This document shows, piece by piece, positions 20,922 through 32,492 of a stretch of 62,000 bases of DNA. How positions within the stretch are numbered: the stretch's first letter is position 1; each line of letters starts with the position of its first letter. Source of the DNA: Adiantum capillus-veneris (lineage: Eukaryota; Streptophyta; Polypodiopsida; Polypodiales; Pteridaceae); contig CM043952.1 of NCBI GenBank assembly GCA_014529385.2, positions 154,083,557-154,145,556 of the forward strand. The letters are read 5' to 3'. A program made the position numbers and the translations under genes. The notes beneath the pieces are model-generated. The model saw only the letters and a list, made by a program, of their open reading frames with translations. It made no database searches and was not told the origin of the DNA.

Positions 20922-20980
20922 TGAGTTCCACATCTGACGTGCCTGCGTATCCTCGAGGCCTAAGTCCCTCTCTGTTTGAC

Positions 20981-21078
20981 ACACACACACACACACATGC
21001 GCGTGCAAGCAAAAGCAGATTCCAGATTTCAGACGGGTTGCTTTCTCTCACTCTCTCTCTCTCTCTATCAAAGCATGA

Positions 21079-21109
<31 letters not shown>
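20981..21109. repeat. (AC)n and two (CT)n tracts
   Basis: AC at 20981-20996, CT at 21043-21066 and CT at 21081-21109, separated by short unique spacers. Confidence 0.9.
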
Positions 21110-21111
<2 letters not shown>

Positions 21112-21208
21112 GCGTAGACACAAACGAGTCCGAATCTACTCCATCACCAAGCTAACCTCGCACTGCTTGCCATCGTGGCCTCTTTCTTCAATGACCTGCA
21201 ACGTTCGT

Positions 21209-21660
21209 GGAAATTCCTAGAATACCCCTCAAATTTCAAAAATTCCTAAAACACCCCCCAATATTTTGTCACAAATTCCCAAAATGCCCTGCAATTTTTG
21301 GGAAATTCCCAGAATACCCCTAGTCGTGGGATTAAACTTCTTGAAAGAAAAAAACTTCTGTACCTTTTCGTAAGAAGACTTGATTGTCTATCAATACAAG
21401 ATGCTAAAACTAGAATTTGAGTCTCTTAAGTAGGCTTTGGAGACGAATTGCTTCAATTTTTTTAGACATAATATTTGCTCTTTTTTGTGAGGTAATTTGT
21501 GACTAATTACATGCTAAGCACTCAAAACCGGATCTTTATTGTCAATAAAAAAGAACAAAGATTAAAAAAATAAATACAAGGGTATTTTGCTAATTTTTTA
21601 TTTTTGGGTGGTATTCTAGGAATTTCCATGAATTAGAGGGGTATTTTGGTAATTTTTTTG
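21209..21660. repeat. Inverted repeat of AATTCCTAGAATACCCC-type sequence
   Basis: GGAAATTCCTAGAATACC at 21209-21226 is matched in inverse orientation by GGTATTCTAGGAATTTCC at 21610-21627. Related 'AAATTCCNAAAATACCCC' copies stand inside both arms (21236-21320 and 21580-21660). The ~450-bp unit has no coding potential. It could be a foldback/MITE-like element or inverted copies of a short dispersed repeat. No target duplication found. Confidence 0.5.
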
Positions 21661-21861
21661 AAAAAACTCAATCAGGCGTCTGCTTTGGGTACTTTCAAAG
21701 AGATTTTTTTTCAAAATAGACGAATAATTTTCAACAATTCAACTCCATTTTCTTGAATTTCCAAGCAAACTTTCTCTTCTCCTCCTCGCTTCAACCGACT
21801 GTTTTGATTGTTCAATTCAAGTGCTCAAGGTTTAGGTGACGCACTTTTCCCGAACACTGAC

Positions 21862-21863
<2 letters not shown>

Positions 21864-21924
<61 letters not shown>
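21864..21924. repeat. (AG)n microsatellite, ~61 bp
   Basis: Pure AG tract. The flanks hold ACGCACTTTTCCCGAACACTG (21839) and, beyond, ACATTTTTCACGAACACTG (22139): similar sequence preceding two microsatellites. Confidence 0.95.
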
Positions 21925-21926
<2 letters not shown>

Positions 21927-22180
21927 TTGAAGCACCTGCTCCTTGTGTTCGGGAAAAATCATTTTTCCACACATACAAAATTCCTTTTCTTGATTAGTCA
22001 AGAGGAAAATTTAGAAAATTGGGTTATTTTTTTGGATTTTTATACTTTTTCCCTCTATTTTGGGGCCAAATTTCACCTATTCCCCTTTCCCTCAACCGAC
22101 ATTTTTGAAATTGGAACTGCACGATATTAAGCTAAGACACATTTTTCACGAACACTGTGTCTGCAACCTAGAGGATCAAC
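21925..22180. other. No gene seen
   Basis: AT-rich spacer between microsatellites. Short frames only. Confidence 0.5.
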
Positions 22181-22193
22181 CTCTCTCTCTCTC

Positions 22194-22240
<47 letters not shown>
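22181..22240. repeat. (CT)n microsatellite with one CG interruption
   Basis: 60 bp of CT repeats with a single CG at about 22205. Confidence 0.95.
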
Positions 22241-22242
<2 letters not shown>

Positions 22243-22508
22243 GTAGAAGGGGAGATATGCGATGAGACGTCTATAGCTTGGTCTCCAAGGCACGACACGG
22301 CAACAAGGTGGATGCATGCTAAGAAGAAGGATTTGTACCAAGGCAATAGGATACATGTTGATATTTGTGATAGTGGGTTGCTTTAGAAGAACATGCTGTC
22401 TATACTATATATAGGCAAGGAGGAATTCTTGACCTCCCTCAACCATGTGTCACAAGCAGCTTGATTCGACTGTGTTCCCTGCAGCCTCGACGACCTAGGT
22501 GGATAGTG

Positions 22509-22513
<5 letters not shown>

Positions 22514-22544
<31 letters not shown>
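22514..22544. repeat. (AC)n microsatellite preceded by GCGCGCG
   Basis: A GC-alternating head followed by an AC tract, a compound alternating purine-pyrimidine repeat, followed by GGCCGCCGAAGGCGGCCGGCC, which is self-complementary around GAAG. Confidence 0.9.
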
Positions 22545-22547
<3 letters not shown>

Positions 22548-22583
22548 GCCGCCGAAGGCGGCCGGCCATACTAGTATGTATTA

Positions 22584-22749
22584 CGAGCAAAGGAGTAGAT
22601 ATTTAAAACAACACTTAGCTAGATTGCCTTGTGTCGTTTAAATGATCCATCATCCATAGACTATAGCTCGCAAAAGAGTAGATATTTATAACCACACTTA
22701 GCAAGATTTCCTTGTGCCGTTTAATTGATCCATCATCCATCGACTATAG
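22584..22749. repeat. Diverged 83-bp tandem duplication
   Basis: GAGTAGATATTTA...CCATCATCCAT.GACTATAGCT occurs twice, offset by 83 bp, with about 10 differences. No coding content. Confidence 0.75.
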
Positions 22750-22792
22750 CTTGAGGGCATTCCCCTACAAGGCACTCCCACGCAAACAGAGA

Positions 22793-22807
22793 CCCCCCCC
22801 CCCCCCC
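22793..22807. repeat. poly-C tract (15 bp)
   Basis: Uninterrupted C run. Confidence 0.9.
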
Positions 22808-23074
22808 AAAACCAACTGCACTGGTCATGTGCTTTGCCATGTCTGAAGGCTTTGTAGTAGTGCACGCAAACCCTATCTCCACTCGAGATGAGCCCATGCC
22901 CGCCTTGCACTCTAAGGGATGTGTTCGTTACCACCATCGCCTCCAGCATGCTATATTCAACCCTTGGGTGCACATGTTTGTATATTTGCAAGAAACAAAC
23001 AACGAGGGATGTAGTTTAGGCTCAATGCAAAGTAGAGATAACTACAATGTGTTCCTCGGGTTTTTAGGTGATGG

Positions 23075-23075
<1 letters not shown>
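22808..23075. other. No gene seen
   Basis: Unique sequence between microsatellites. The longest frame encodes a peptide with no family resemblance and runs into the AC repeat. Confidence 0.5.

Positions 23076-23141
<66 letters not shown>
23076..23141. repeat. (AC)n microsatellite, 66 bp
   Basis: Pure AC tract. Confidence 0.97.
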
Positions 23142-23144
<3 letters not shown>

Positions 23145-23236
23145 CTCTGTTAGGAGGCCATATCAACTTTGCTAGCTACAACGACCTCAGTTCCTTCTAC
23201 CACCGTGCACTGTACCTAATTGTTTGCTATGTTAAC

Positions 23237-23694
<458 letters not shown>

Positions 23695-23772
23695 TGTTAG
23701 GAAGTAGGACGTCTAAGTAGATAATTGAGTAGATTACTTAATGGAGAGGGATAATTTTCACACACGAGAGAT

Positions 23773-23832
<60 letters not shown>

Positions 23833-24451
23833 ACACGATATACGTGGTTCACCCAATGTGGGCTACGTTAGTAGGAGAGCAGCCACTCAATGGCTTTAGT
23901 ACTTCAAACAAGAAGTAAGTTACAAAGGGATTATACCCTTTTGGAGCTCCTGCCTTGCTTCACTCTCACCACCTCACATCAACTTCACAATGCACCAAAA
24001 TGCTTCACAATCCGTTTTTGTGTGTAGAAGAGGCCTCCTTTTATAGGCCAAAAGGGCTTCCCTCTCTCATGAGAGGCAGCCGTATGTAGCTACCCTTGTG
24101 TTGATAAGTCCAAATTGGACCCTCTAATCCATCTTTGTGTGGCCACCCTTGAGAAGACAAGTCCGCCTTTGAAATCTGCCACTAGCCATTGACTTCCGAT
24201 CACCGGCCAAACGGCCAACCGGCCGTTTTTCAATCACTTTTCGGCCACCATCCGGCCATAATATTCTGGCAAAGAGGAATATTTCAGCGAAACTAGTCTC
24301 GAGCTTTGCTTGAGACTAGCCGTGAAAATTTTGGTTTTTGATGAGTGATTTTTCTTCACGCACAATGGCTTCTCCTCATAATGGGGACCTTACAAATGTG
24401 CGTTCTTAATACGAAAAATTACAAGGGGTAAATCAGGCTCCATACTTAACA
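23695..24451 (-). repeat. copia-2 3' LTR (left copy)
   Basis: 757 bp. It includes an (AG)n tract (23776-23831) and, on the minus strand, a TATAAAAGGAGG core promoter (around 24030-24045). Confidence 0.9.
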
Positions 24452-24462
24452 ATCTCCCACTT

Positions 24463-24982
24463 GGAGACTGATCTCCAAACCAAACCTGTGACTGCTTTCC
24501 ATCATGGCTTCTTATCCTTAAATGCAGATTGAAGATGAGCAAAAGCTCAATTTCTCCTTGTTGACCACCTTTGTAAACATTTCTGCAAGATTTTCAATTA
24601 TGTGCACCTTTCCTAGCTTTAGCTGTCGCTCTTCCAAAAGAGTGCGTATGAAGTGATATCTCACTCAATGTGCTTTGTCCTTGAATGAAAGGCAGAGTTC
24701 TTCGCAAGATGGATAGCGCTTTGACTAGCATTGTACAAGACACAACTGTCTTATTTGACTCCAAGCTCTTCTAAGAATCTGTGAAGCCACATAATTTCTT
24801 TGCTTGCCTTTGTCATTGCTACATACTCTGCTTCTGTGGTAGAAAGTGGGACCACTTTTGGCAGCTTTGAAGCCTAGCTTATTGTTGTGCTTCCAACCGT
24901 GAAGACATAGCCAATAGTGCTCCTTCAAATATCATTGTCATCTGCCATATTTGCATTAGCATACCCTTGAAGAAAAATATCA
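24463..24982 (-). pseudogene. copia-2 RNase H C-terminal part
   Basis: The minus strand encodes the C-terminal RNase H segment of copia-2. Conceptual pieces recall 'TTEAEY.A...A.+E..WL..FL.ELG', and the sequence is cut off on its N-terminal side by the gypsy insertion at 24988. The other part resumes at 32493. Several stops are present. Confidence 0.7.
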
Positions 24983-24987
24983 GTTCC

Positions 24988-25256
24988 TATTTAAGGCACA
25001 TATATTCAAAATAGACAAAGCACAGAAATCAGAATGGAACCAGAACTGGAACAGAACACAGAAATTGACAACAGACTAAATCCGCCATAACTTCCGCCTT
25101 CACATTCCCAAGAAGATATTGATCGACATTTACATATTTCGATAAGACAAATGGGCAACGCCCTTTCCCATGAACACCCCTTGGAATCCCAAAAGTACAA
25201 AAGTTCACATTCCAACTTCCACTAAGGTAAACATCCCAAAATTTCTAGGCTTAACA
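24988..25256 (-). repeat. gypsy-1 3' LTR (left copy)
   Basis: 269 bp. No obvious polypurine tract adjoins it. The bordering minus-strand sequence is CACCGGGCTGTGCCAGG. Confidence 0.9.
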
Positions 25257-25312
25257 CCTGGCACAGCCCGGTGGCTAGAGCCACAGGCTGACCTGGACCC
25301 ACAATCCCTTGA

Positions 25313-27098
25313 TCAAACAACCTGCTCCCCAGCATCTCCTTCTATATCTGCCTTTTTTGCTGCAACATCCGAATCCGCCTGCTTTTCCCCCTCTGCTTCC
25401 ACTTGCTTTTCCACTTCTGATTCCGCTCCTCCCGCTACAATCCGACCTGGTTCCAAAATATCACTGCTCAACTCTGCTGTCCACTTACTCACTGCCCTTG
25501 CATTCACTTCAATCTCCTTACTTTTTTCCTTCAACTCCTGCATCTCTGCCACTAATTTCTCATTTTCCACCTTCAATTCCTCATTCTCCCTCCTAACACT
25601 TTCTTTTCCAGCCAGCTGAAACCGATTTTTGAATCTGTCTGTCGACACCTCCATGTCTTCCCTCTAAAGCCTTGTAGCTTTATTCCACATCTCTTGTGTA
25701 TACTCCAACACTTCCTGCTTCAGAATATCCGCATCCGAATCTGCAACCAAAATACATGTTATTCCCTGGTTCTGCAATGCGGATTTCTCCATATCTATCA
25801 ACGGAGTCAATATATTAATCGTGAAAATATTCTCAGTGGTCAACTCCGCCACTTTATCTCCCAGTTCTTTGAATTGTTCATCCAATTCAGCTTTTAGTCC
25901 GTCTGCCCACTTAGTAAAATCCTCAGCTACACTCAGAACTTCAGCATTTCTCGCCAAAGCCTCTCCTGTAATCCGTCTAACTTCCTCCTACAGTCTTTCT
26001 TTATCTGATCTCTCCTGAAACAACTGCATCCGAACTTTCTGCATTTCCCACTCCGGGATAGCACTGCATTTATGCTCCATTTTCTCAGCTTCCATCACCC
26101 TCAGAGCTGCATCTTGATTCTGCATAAACTCATTCGGTTGAGTCAAACTGTTAGCTGCCTCTTTCACAAAAAAAATTCCCTTATCCTCATAACTTTCACT
26201 GCTTCCCGCTTTTACTTTGAAACTTTCGAGAGCAGTCTTCTCAACACCTCCACCCATTCCTTTCATGAACAGCGTTACTTCCTTTTTGCCCTTGGACTGC
26301 TCCCTTGGACTTCCGATTTCTTTGATTCTGATCATTGTGAAACTGTTCGGCTTTGGATTTCGATTCTTCCAAACCCTTCCAAGACAGTTTGAAAGGTGAT
26401 TTACCTTTTTCAACTGTTGGAGATCCCCAACAACAATTTCCTTCTCTTACTTCCATATGCTATTCCCCTTCTTTAGCCACATCTACCACTGGTGTCTTTA
26501 AACCTGTTGCTACTGTCGGAACCTTCAGAACATACTCGAAAAACTGAAAATGCAGCCAAATAAGGTACTACTCTGCACTACTCTGCCCGACTGTCGGTGT
26601 CCGACGTCGGTCTCTTTTTCCAGTTAACTGCATCCGATCATACAGAACTGATGCCCAATCCACCTTAATGCCTCTCTCCGCCTGAAACAAAGGATCAAAA
26701 GCCTCCTTGGACATGTAGGCAGTCTTCTGGAGGATACACACTTTTTCCAAATACCAAAAAAAAAATGAAGCTCTGTTTCCACCCGCATTCACCATGTAGT
26801 ATGCCTTTGTGCCTACCGGATTTCCGAATTCCCCTTTCATATGGGAATCGGTCAGCTTCCTCGTCTTAGCTGGCACAGTTAGACAGGGAGCCTTGAAGAC
26901 TTTGGACACCAACTTTGGTGTCAAGCGCACATCTACTGTAATCATTCCATCACTTTCCTTTATCATATTCCATTGCTGCTCAGCAAATTCATTTTTTGCC
27001 CATGTATCCCAAGGTAGACATGCAAATTCATACAGACCTATACGCTTTAACCATACCTGGGTTTTCGCTTCATTAGGGTCAAACGTTGCCACCGCCAT
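25313..27098 (-). pseudogene. gypsy-1 additional ORF (post-integrase protein)
   Basis: Directly after pol, in the same frame and separated from it only by one TAG (27111-27113), starts MAVATFDPNEAKTQVWLKRI. The N-terminal ~175 residues look globular (WDTWAKNEFAEQQWNMI, DVRLTPKLVSKVFKAP, YYMVNAGGNRASFFFW, VDWASVLYDRMQL). I loosely compare this with the plant 'putative transposon protein' domain found beside some gypsy and CACTA elements. The downstream ~400 codons, in shifted frames (26413-25988, 25957-25664, 25654-25313), are charged and coiled-coil-like (ENEELKVENEKLVAEMQELK). The total is about 600 residues, comparable to additional or env-position ORFs of Tat/Athila elements. There is no signal peptide or membrane segment, so it is not envelope-like. 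Function unknown. Confidence 0.65.
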
Positions 27099-27110
27099 CT
27101 CCACGCTGCT

Positions 27111-28736
27111 CTAATCACTCAAAGATTCAGCCTCACCGCTTTCCACCTCGATTGGCTCTTCCTGTTGCCGCGCTTTGAACAACTCCTCCATCACCGTCTT
27201 CATCGACTTGGTATTCGGCATCGCTTCTGACGCATCCTCTTGCATACCCGCCATGAGCTTGCCCTTAATATTCTCAGAAAACATGTTGCCCTTCTCACCC
27301 GACTTAACACTCACTAAACTGCGACACTCACACACTTGGATGTGATCCTCAACTCCTCTCACCACCTTACTCTTATGATGATGAAAATTCTCCTCAATTT
27401 GGGCACGCCATGGAGGATTTGTCAAAAAATATATTCTTCCTTGAGTCACATCAGCACTAAGCAAATTTTCTACCTTAAAATGAGTACCCCCACTTATTAG
27501 TACCTCTGTACCCTTTTGTTCAATTCCACTCCTCCAACTTTCCACTTTCGAGACTGCAAATCCGACAATCCGATTTCCGACTTCCAATCGGCAATCCGAA
27601 TTCCGAATCCCAAATCCCTTGACAAGTTTTGAATTGCTAGAACAAATTGTCAATTCTGTCTCTGAACATTCAACTGCAACTCCCAGAACACCAACTGTCA
27701 ACAATTTACTGCCAATATCCTCAGCCCTATTAACCATCCACTTGGGAACCTCAGGCACCTTTCCATAAAATTTCTTCAATCTGAATCCATTCACTGGTTT
27801 CAAAATCTTTGTTCCAAAAACATCTTTCAACAAAAATGTTCCTTGACCCTGTTCTGATTCAATCTGATAAGGTCCCAAATATCTCAACTTCAACTTACCT
27901 GGATGTGGTCCCAATTTAGAATTGTATAACATCACCCAATCCCCTTTCTGAAAATTTTTGAATTTCACATGCCTAGACATCCATGCTTGTCTCCTCTTCT
28001 GCCCAATTTCCATCAAATAGGCACTCTGAATTCTATCCTCTTCCAATTTAAGCAGTTCCTTCTATCTATAAGGAATTGATTCCTCCGGACTTAATTTATG
28101 CTGAACTGACAACCTCAAACTTTGAATTACATATTCCATTGGCACCACAGCTTCTATCCCAAAGACCAATTTGAAAGGTGTCATTCCAGTCGCCACCTTA
28201 AAAGCTTTCCAAAAAGCCCATAGCGTTGAATCCAACTTGTCATCCCAATCCGATTTGTTTTCCGACACAATCTTCTTCAAAATTCTCACCAACACTTTAT
28301 TAGAGATTTCTGCCTGCCCATTTGCTTGAGGATGATATGGGGTAGATTTCTTATGCAAAATCATATGTCTGGATGTCAACTCCTGAATCACAGAATTCAA
28401 AAAATGTGTTCCCTGATCCGACACCAACTCAATAGGACATCCAAATCTTGTCATAAGGTTTTTATATAGAAACCTTGCTACCCTTGCTGCTTTATTATCT
28501 CTCAAAGCCACTGCTTCCACCCATTTGGTAGCATAATCTATTGCAACAAGAATGTATCTGGAACCTGTCCTCTTTGCCCGTGGTTTTATTGGGCTTACAA
28601 AATCCATTCCCCACTTCTGAAATGGTTCTAATGGCAATACTGGATGATCCTGCATCCTATCCCCTTGTGTAGGCTGCCCCATCTTCTGACATTGAACACA
28701 TTCCTTAGCAAAACTATGTGCATCCTTCAATAACAA
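27111..28736 (-). pseudogene. gypsy-1 integrase
   Basis: The catalytic core shows D (VAIDYATKWVEAVAL), D (ELVSDQGTHFLN) and E (YHPQANGQAEISNKVL). The CVQCQKMGQP end of the zinc domain is at the N-terminus and the C-terminal GDWVMLYNSKLGPHPGKLKL...GPYQ domain is followed by an NGFRLKKFYG motif. A stop (28062-28064) and frame break divide core from C-terminus. After the C-terminal domain a long Ser/Val/Glu-containing extension (~190 residues) runs to the TAG at 27111. No chromodomain. Confidence 0.85.
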
Positions 28737-29114
28737 AGGCCACCAAAGTCCAGTTTGTAAAATTTTTTGACCTATAATTTCCCCTATGAAATGTCCTCCA
28801 ACTGATCCTCAATGTGCCTCCTGCAATACTGCTTTCTGCTCTTCATCTGGAACACATCATCGTATAATCTGATCTGCTCCTCTTCTATATAATGCTGCCC
28901 CATCTTCTGACATTGAACACATTCCTTAGCAAAACTATGTGCATCCTTCAATAACAAAGGCCACCAAAGTCCAGCTTGTTAAATTTTTTGACCTATAATT
29001 TTCCCTGTGAAATGTCCTCCAGCTGATCCTCAATGTGCCTCCTGCAATACTGCTTTCTGCTCTTCATCCGGAACACATCGTCGTATAATCTGATCTGCTC
29101 CTCTTCTATATAAT
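28673..29114. repeat. 221-bp tandem duplication inside gypsy-1 pol
   Basis: Copy 1 is 28673-28893 and copy 2 is 28894-29114, both starting GCTGCCCCATCTTCTGACA (allowing a boundary change) and ending TTCTATATAATGCT, with only a handful of differences. It duplicates the integrase zinc-binding region. At 221 bp it also shifts the frame. Confidence 0.9.
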
Positions 29115-30780
29115 GCTCCAGCTATAATTAGAAATGGTCTGCTCCTCAATGCAAACTTCTTCCTCTGATCCGGAGACATTGTCGAAGGTAAAACTCCATC
29201 TGTTAGAAATTGAACCATCTGATCATACCAATTATCAAAAAACTGTCCTTCCACTCGGAACAAATGCGCATCAGGTAATTTATCCGATACTCCTGGTAAT
29301 TCCTCCTTATGTTCCAATCTGCTGAGGTAATCCGCCACTGCATGCTGAGTTCATGGAGTATGAACAACTATGTAATCAACTTCTTGCAACATGAGCATCC
29401 ACCTTGCTAATCTGCCTTTCAGTTTTGGCTTCTTTACCAAAAACAATAAAGCCTGATGATCCACATGAAAAACCACTTTGTTCCCTAACAGATAATGTCG
29501 GAATTTTTCCAAAGAAAAAATCATTCCCAAAGCTTCCCTTTCCGTAACTGTGTAATTCTTCTTCGGTGCTCTCAACATTCTACTAGCATAATAAACCGGT
29601 CTGAACCATCCCTTAATCTTATCCTGCATTAAAACAGCTCCTACTGCCATGTTGGAATCATCAACATACACATGAAATGGCAATTCCCAATTTGGTGGTT
29701 GAAGTATAGATGAAACTACCAACATATTTTTGATAATCTGAAAAGCCTTTTCTTGAGCTTCTCCCCAAACAAATTCCACTTCCTTCTTAGTCAAATGACT
29801 AAGTGGTGCGCTCACATCCGCCAAATGCCGTAAATACCTACCATGCCATTTGATCTATCCAACAAACCGCATCACTGCCTTCAAATTTTCCGGAGCTACA
29901 ACTTTTTGAATTGCACTAATTTTTTCCCCATCAATCGACATTCCTTCTTGAGAGATGATATGTCCCAACAATTTTCCCTTCTGTACTACTATTGCACACT
30001 TCTGGGGATTAAGTGACATCCAAAACATCCTACATCTTTCAAAACACTTCCTCAAATATTCCAGATGCCTGACTTTTTTCCCAAAAACTGAAAAATTATT
30101 CATAAAAATCCTCATGAAATCTGTGAAATGTGGCTCAAAAGTTTTAAAAGGTGCCTTCGAAAATGATGGTGGTCCATTCTTCAATCCAAAGCTCATCACT
30201 GTATATGTAAAAGCTCCCCATTCTGTGATAAAAGCAGTTTTTTCAATATCCTTCTCAGCCATTGGTATTTGATTGTACCCTAAAAATCTGTCAAGAAAAG
30301 TGTACATTTCATGTCCCGCTACATCATCCAGAACTAAATCAATAAAAGGCAATGGAAATGGATCTGCAACTGTTGCTGCATTCAATTTTCTGTAATCCAC
30401 ACAAACCCTTAACTTTCCCGACTTCTTGGGTACCACTACAATTGGTGACAACCATTCCGCCTGATCCACTCGCACTATAAACCCTGCATTTAGCAATTTG
30501 TCCAATTCCTCCTTCACCTGCTTGGCATAATTTGGATTCATCCTGTACCTTTGCTGAATCACTGGAACAACATCTGTTTTCAAATTTATATGATGCTTAT
30601 ACACTTGAGGATCCATGCCTTTCAAATCAGAATAATCTCATGCAAAGACATCAATATACTCCAACAGTAATTCCTTCAAGTCCTCCTTGAAGCCTTCTTC
30701 CAAATGAACACTAACTCTTACCATCTTTGGATGATTCTCCGTTCCCAAATTCAGATCCTAAAAATCATCCTCCTTTACTC
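29115..30780 (-). pseudogene. gypsy-1 reverse transcriptase-RNase H
   Basis: RT spans about 30750-29855 and includes EYIDVFA, GMDPQVYKHHINL, WLSPIVVVPKKSGKLRVCVDY, FLDRFLGYNQIPM and SFGLKNGPPSF. RNase H (29824-29351) has VYVDDSNMAVGAVL, TVTEREALGMIFSLEKFRHYL and VFHVDHQALLFL. A linker to integrase follows (29338-29030). The RT active-site box, usually Y/F-x-D-D, reads FMNNFSVF, with both Asp codons replaced by Asn. At least three stops or frame changes separate the blocks. This enzyme is certainly inactive. Confidence 0.9.
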
Positions 30781-31097
30781 GAGAAACTTTCTTTATCATC
30801 TTATCATAGGAGCTTGCGCTCTCTGAATTGCCTCCTTTGGCTCCAATTCTGAATCCTCGATCACAGTTTCCTCTCGGATTTTCTTCTCTTCTAAATTTTT
30901 TTTCCACACATCTGTATCTTGTTCCACCACACCAAACTGTTCTCTTTTTCCCATTTTCCTATTCTTTCCCCAATTTCAGCTTAGCCGTGCAAAACCATGG
31001 CCTGCCCAAAAACATAGGATAGGTATTTTTTGAATCCTTCATCCTGATGACTACAAAGTTTACCATAAACTGCAATCCATGAATAATAATTCCTTGC

Positions 31098-31478
31098 CTA
31101 CTTAACATCCCCCACTAATTGAACTCTGATCTGATCAGCCATACGCACTTGAAATGGAGCTGGTTCCAACCTTACATCTTGCATCCTTAGAAATTCCGAT
31201 TCCGAAAGTATGTTGACCCCTGATCCACCATCCAATAGCACATCGCAAAATTTGCGGTTATTAAATTCCAAGGACAGTGTTGGTATTGAAAAATCCACAT
31301 CATCTGGGCTCATCTGACAACTCTGAACTGTCTGCTGCACCTCCTTCATACTTGGAACCGTCTTTGTCCTCCTCATCACTGTATATAGTCTATCTCTGAA
31401 AATTGAAACTAATGACAATAACTGATCCAAAGTAAAATGTATAGAGGAATTAGTTAACTCTTCAAACAAAGCATCCAT
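31098..31478 (-). pseudogene. gypsy-1 aspartic protease
   Basis: FCDVLLDGGSGVNILSESEF carries the D-G-G/S flap-side motif of gypsy retropepsins, embedded in TLSLEFNNRKF...VRMADQIRVQLVGDV. About 85 residues of gag-PR linker precede it (MDALFEELTNSSIHFTLDQLL). Continuity with RT is lost in the 30780-31097 stretch. Confidence 0.75.
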
Positions 31479-31572
31479 CCTTTCTCTTTCCTTCTCCTCC
31501 TTTTTTACTCATTTCTCCTTCGATTTAAGCTTGCTTTGTTGTTGATCCTTTTCCATCAAATCTTCAGCTACT

Positions 31573-32034
31573 TCATCTTGAATATCCTGAAACACTGCAT
31601 AGCCTTCCCATCCAAAGTAGCCTCAAACTGGCACGTCTTAGCCTGGGCATCGTACACTCCAGAAAATCCTCTGGCCTACCATCTTGTCTCGTATTGAGAT
31701 ATGTGGCAATCGGGGTCTTCTTTTGACTTTCCCGAAAAGGTCCAAAATTTGATGCGCATATCCTGCCTAGCCGCCGCCATATTTGTAGGTCGACTTGTTT
31801 GTACAGGATTTCCTGCACTGTACTTCCCAACGGATGAAAAATCAATCTCCTTCTCGCCACTAATGCATGTTGAATAACTGCAACCGCAAACAACCGCGGA
31901 AATATATCCTGTTCTTCCTTCGGTACTTCCTCTTCCCATCTATCACTTAGAGAATCCTCTGCGCCATCCAAATCATCCACAGTATCATCTGAATCTTCCC
32001 CTATAGAAACTCGGTGCATCCCAGTATAATCCAA
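31573..32034 (-). pseudogene. gypsy-1 gag remnant
   Basis: An acidic start (SIGEDSDDTVDDLDGAEDSL) leads to a capsid-like block that continues in a second frame (KFWTFSGKSKEDPDCHISQY, then PEDFLECTMPRL). I see no CCHC zinc knuckle. The start codon is uncertain and a frame shift lies near 31690. Confidence 0.55.
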
Positions 32035-32217
32035 AATTCCCTACAGTTCTGAACGCTGACCATCTTGCCCATACAACTGCCGAAACCACCTAGCAACTGA
32101 CCTTGTCCAATACGGGAATATATCCTCCTTCCTCCCTCCATTGCCACAACACTCGCTCCTACAAGAGAAACTTGAATCCATCAATGCTACATTGCACTTA
32201 CACTGTGAGTCGCCAAG

Positions 32218-32487
32218 TGTTTAAGGCACATACATTCAGAATAGACAAAGCACATAAATCAGAATGGAACTAGAACTGGAACAGAACAAAGAAATTGACA
32301 ATAGACTAAATATGTCCATAACTTGCGCCTTCACATTTCCAAGAAGATACTGATCGACAATTACATATTTCGATAAGACAAATGGGCAACACCGTTTCCC
32401 AAGAACACCCCTTGGAATCTCAAAAGTACAAAAGTTCACATTCCAACTTCCACTAAGGTAAACATCCCAAAATTCCTAGGCTTAATA
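32218..32487 (-). repeat. gypsy-1 5' LTR (right copy)
   Basis: 270 bp. PBS-like TGGCGACTCACAGTG adjoins on its left (minus-strand reading). Confidence 0.9.
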
Positions 32488-32492
32488 GTTCC

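Larger units (their letters stand above)
24988..32487 (-). mobile_element. Ty3/gypsy retrotransposon (gypsy-1), 7.5 kb, nested in copia-2
   Basis: LTRs of ~269 bp (24988-25256 and 32218-32487) begin TGTTTAAGGCAC (TAT in the left copy) and end GGCTTAACA/ATA on the plus strand. The perfect TSD GTTCC lies at 24983-24987 and 32488-32492. Just inside the right LTR the minus strand reads TGGCGACTCACAGTG, a tRNA-primer-like PBS distinct from initiator-Met. LTRs differ at about 20 sites (~7%). On the minus strand the order is gag, PR, RT, RNase H, INT and then an additional coding region before the 3' LTR. There is no chromodomain, so a non-chromovirus lineage (Tat/Athila side) is likely. Confidence 0.93.

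Noticed and set aside
25170-26400. Ser/Phe/Leu-rich plus-strand proteins
   Set aside because: They are the complement of the Lys/Glu coiled-coil frame of gypsy-1 on the minus strand.
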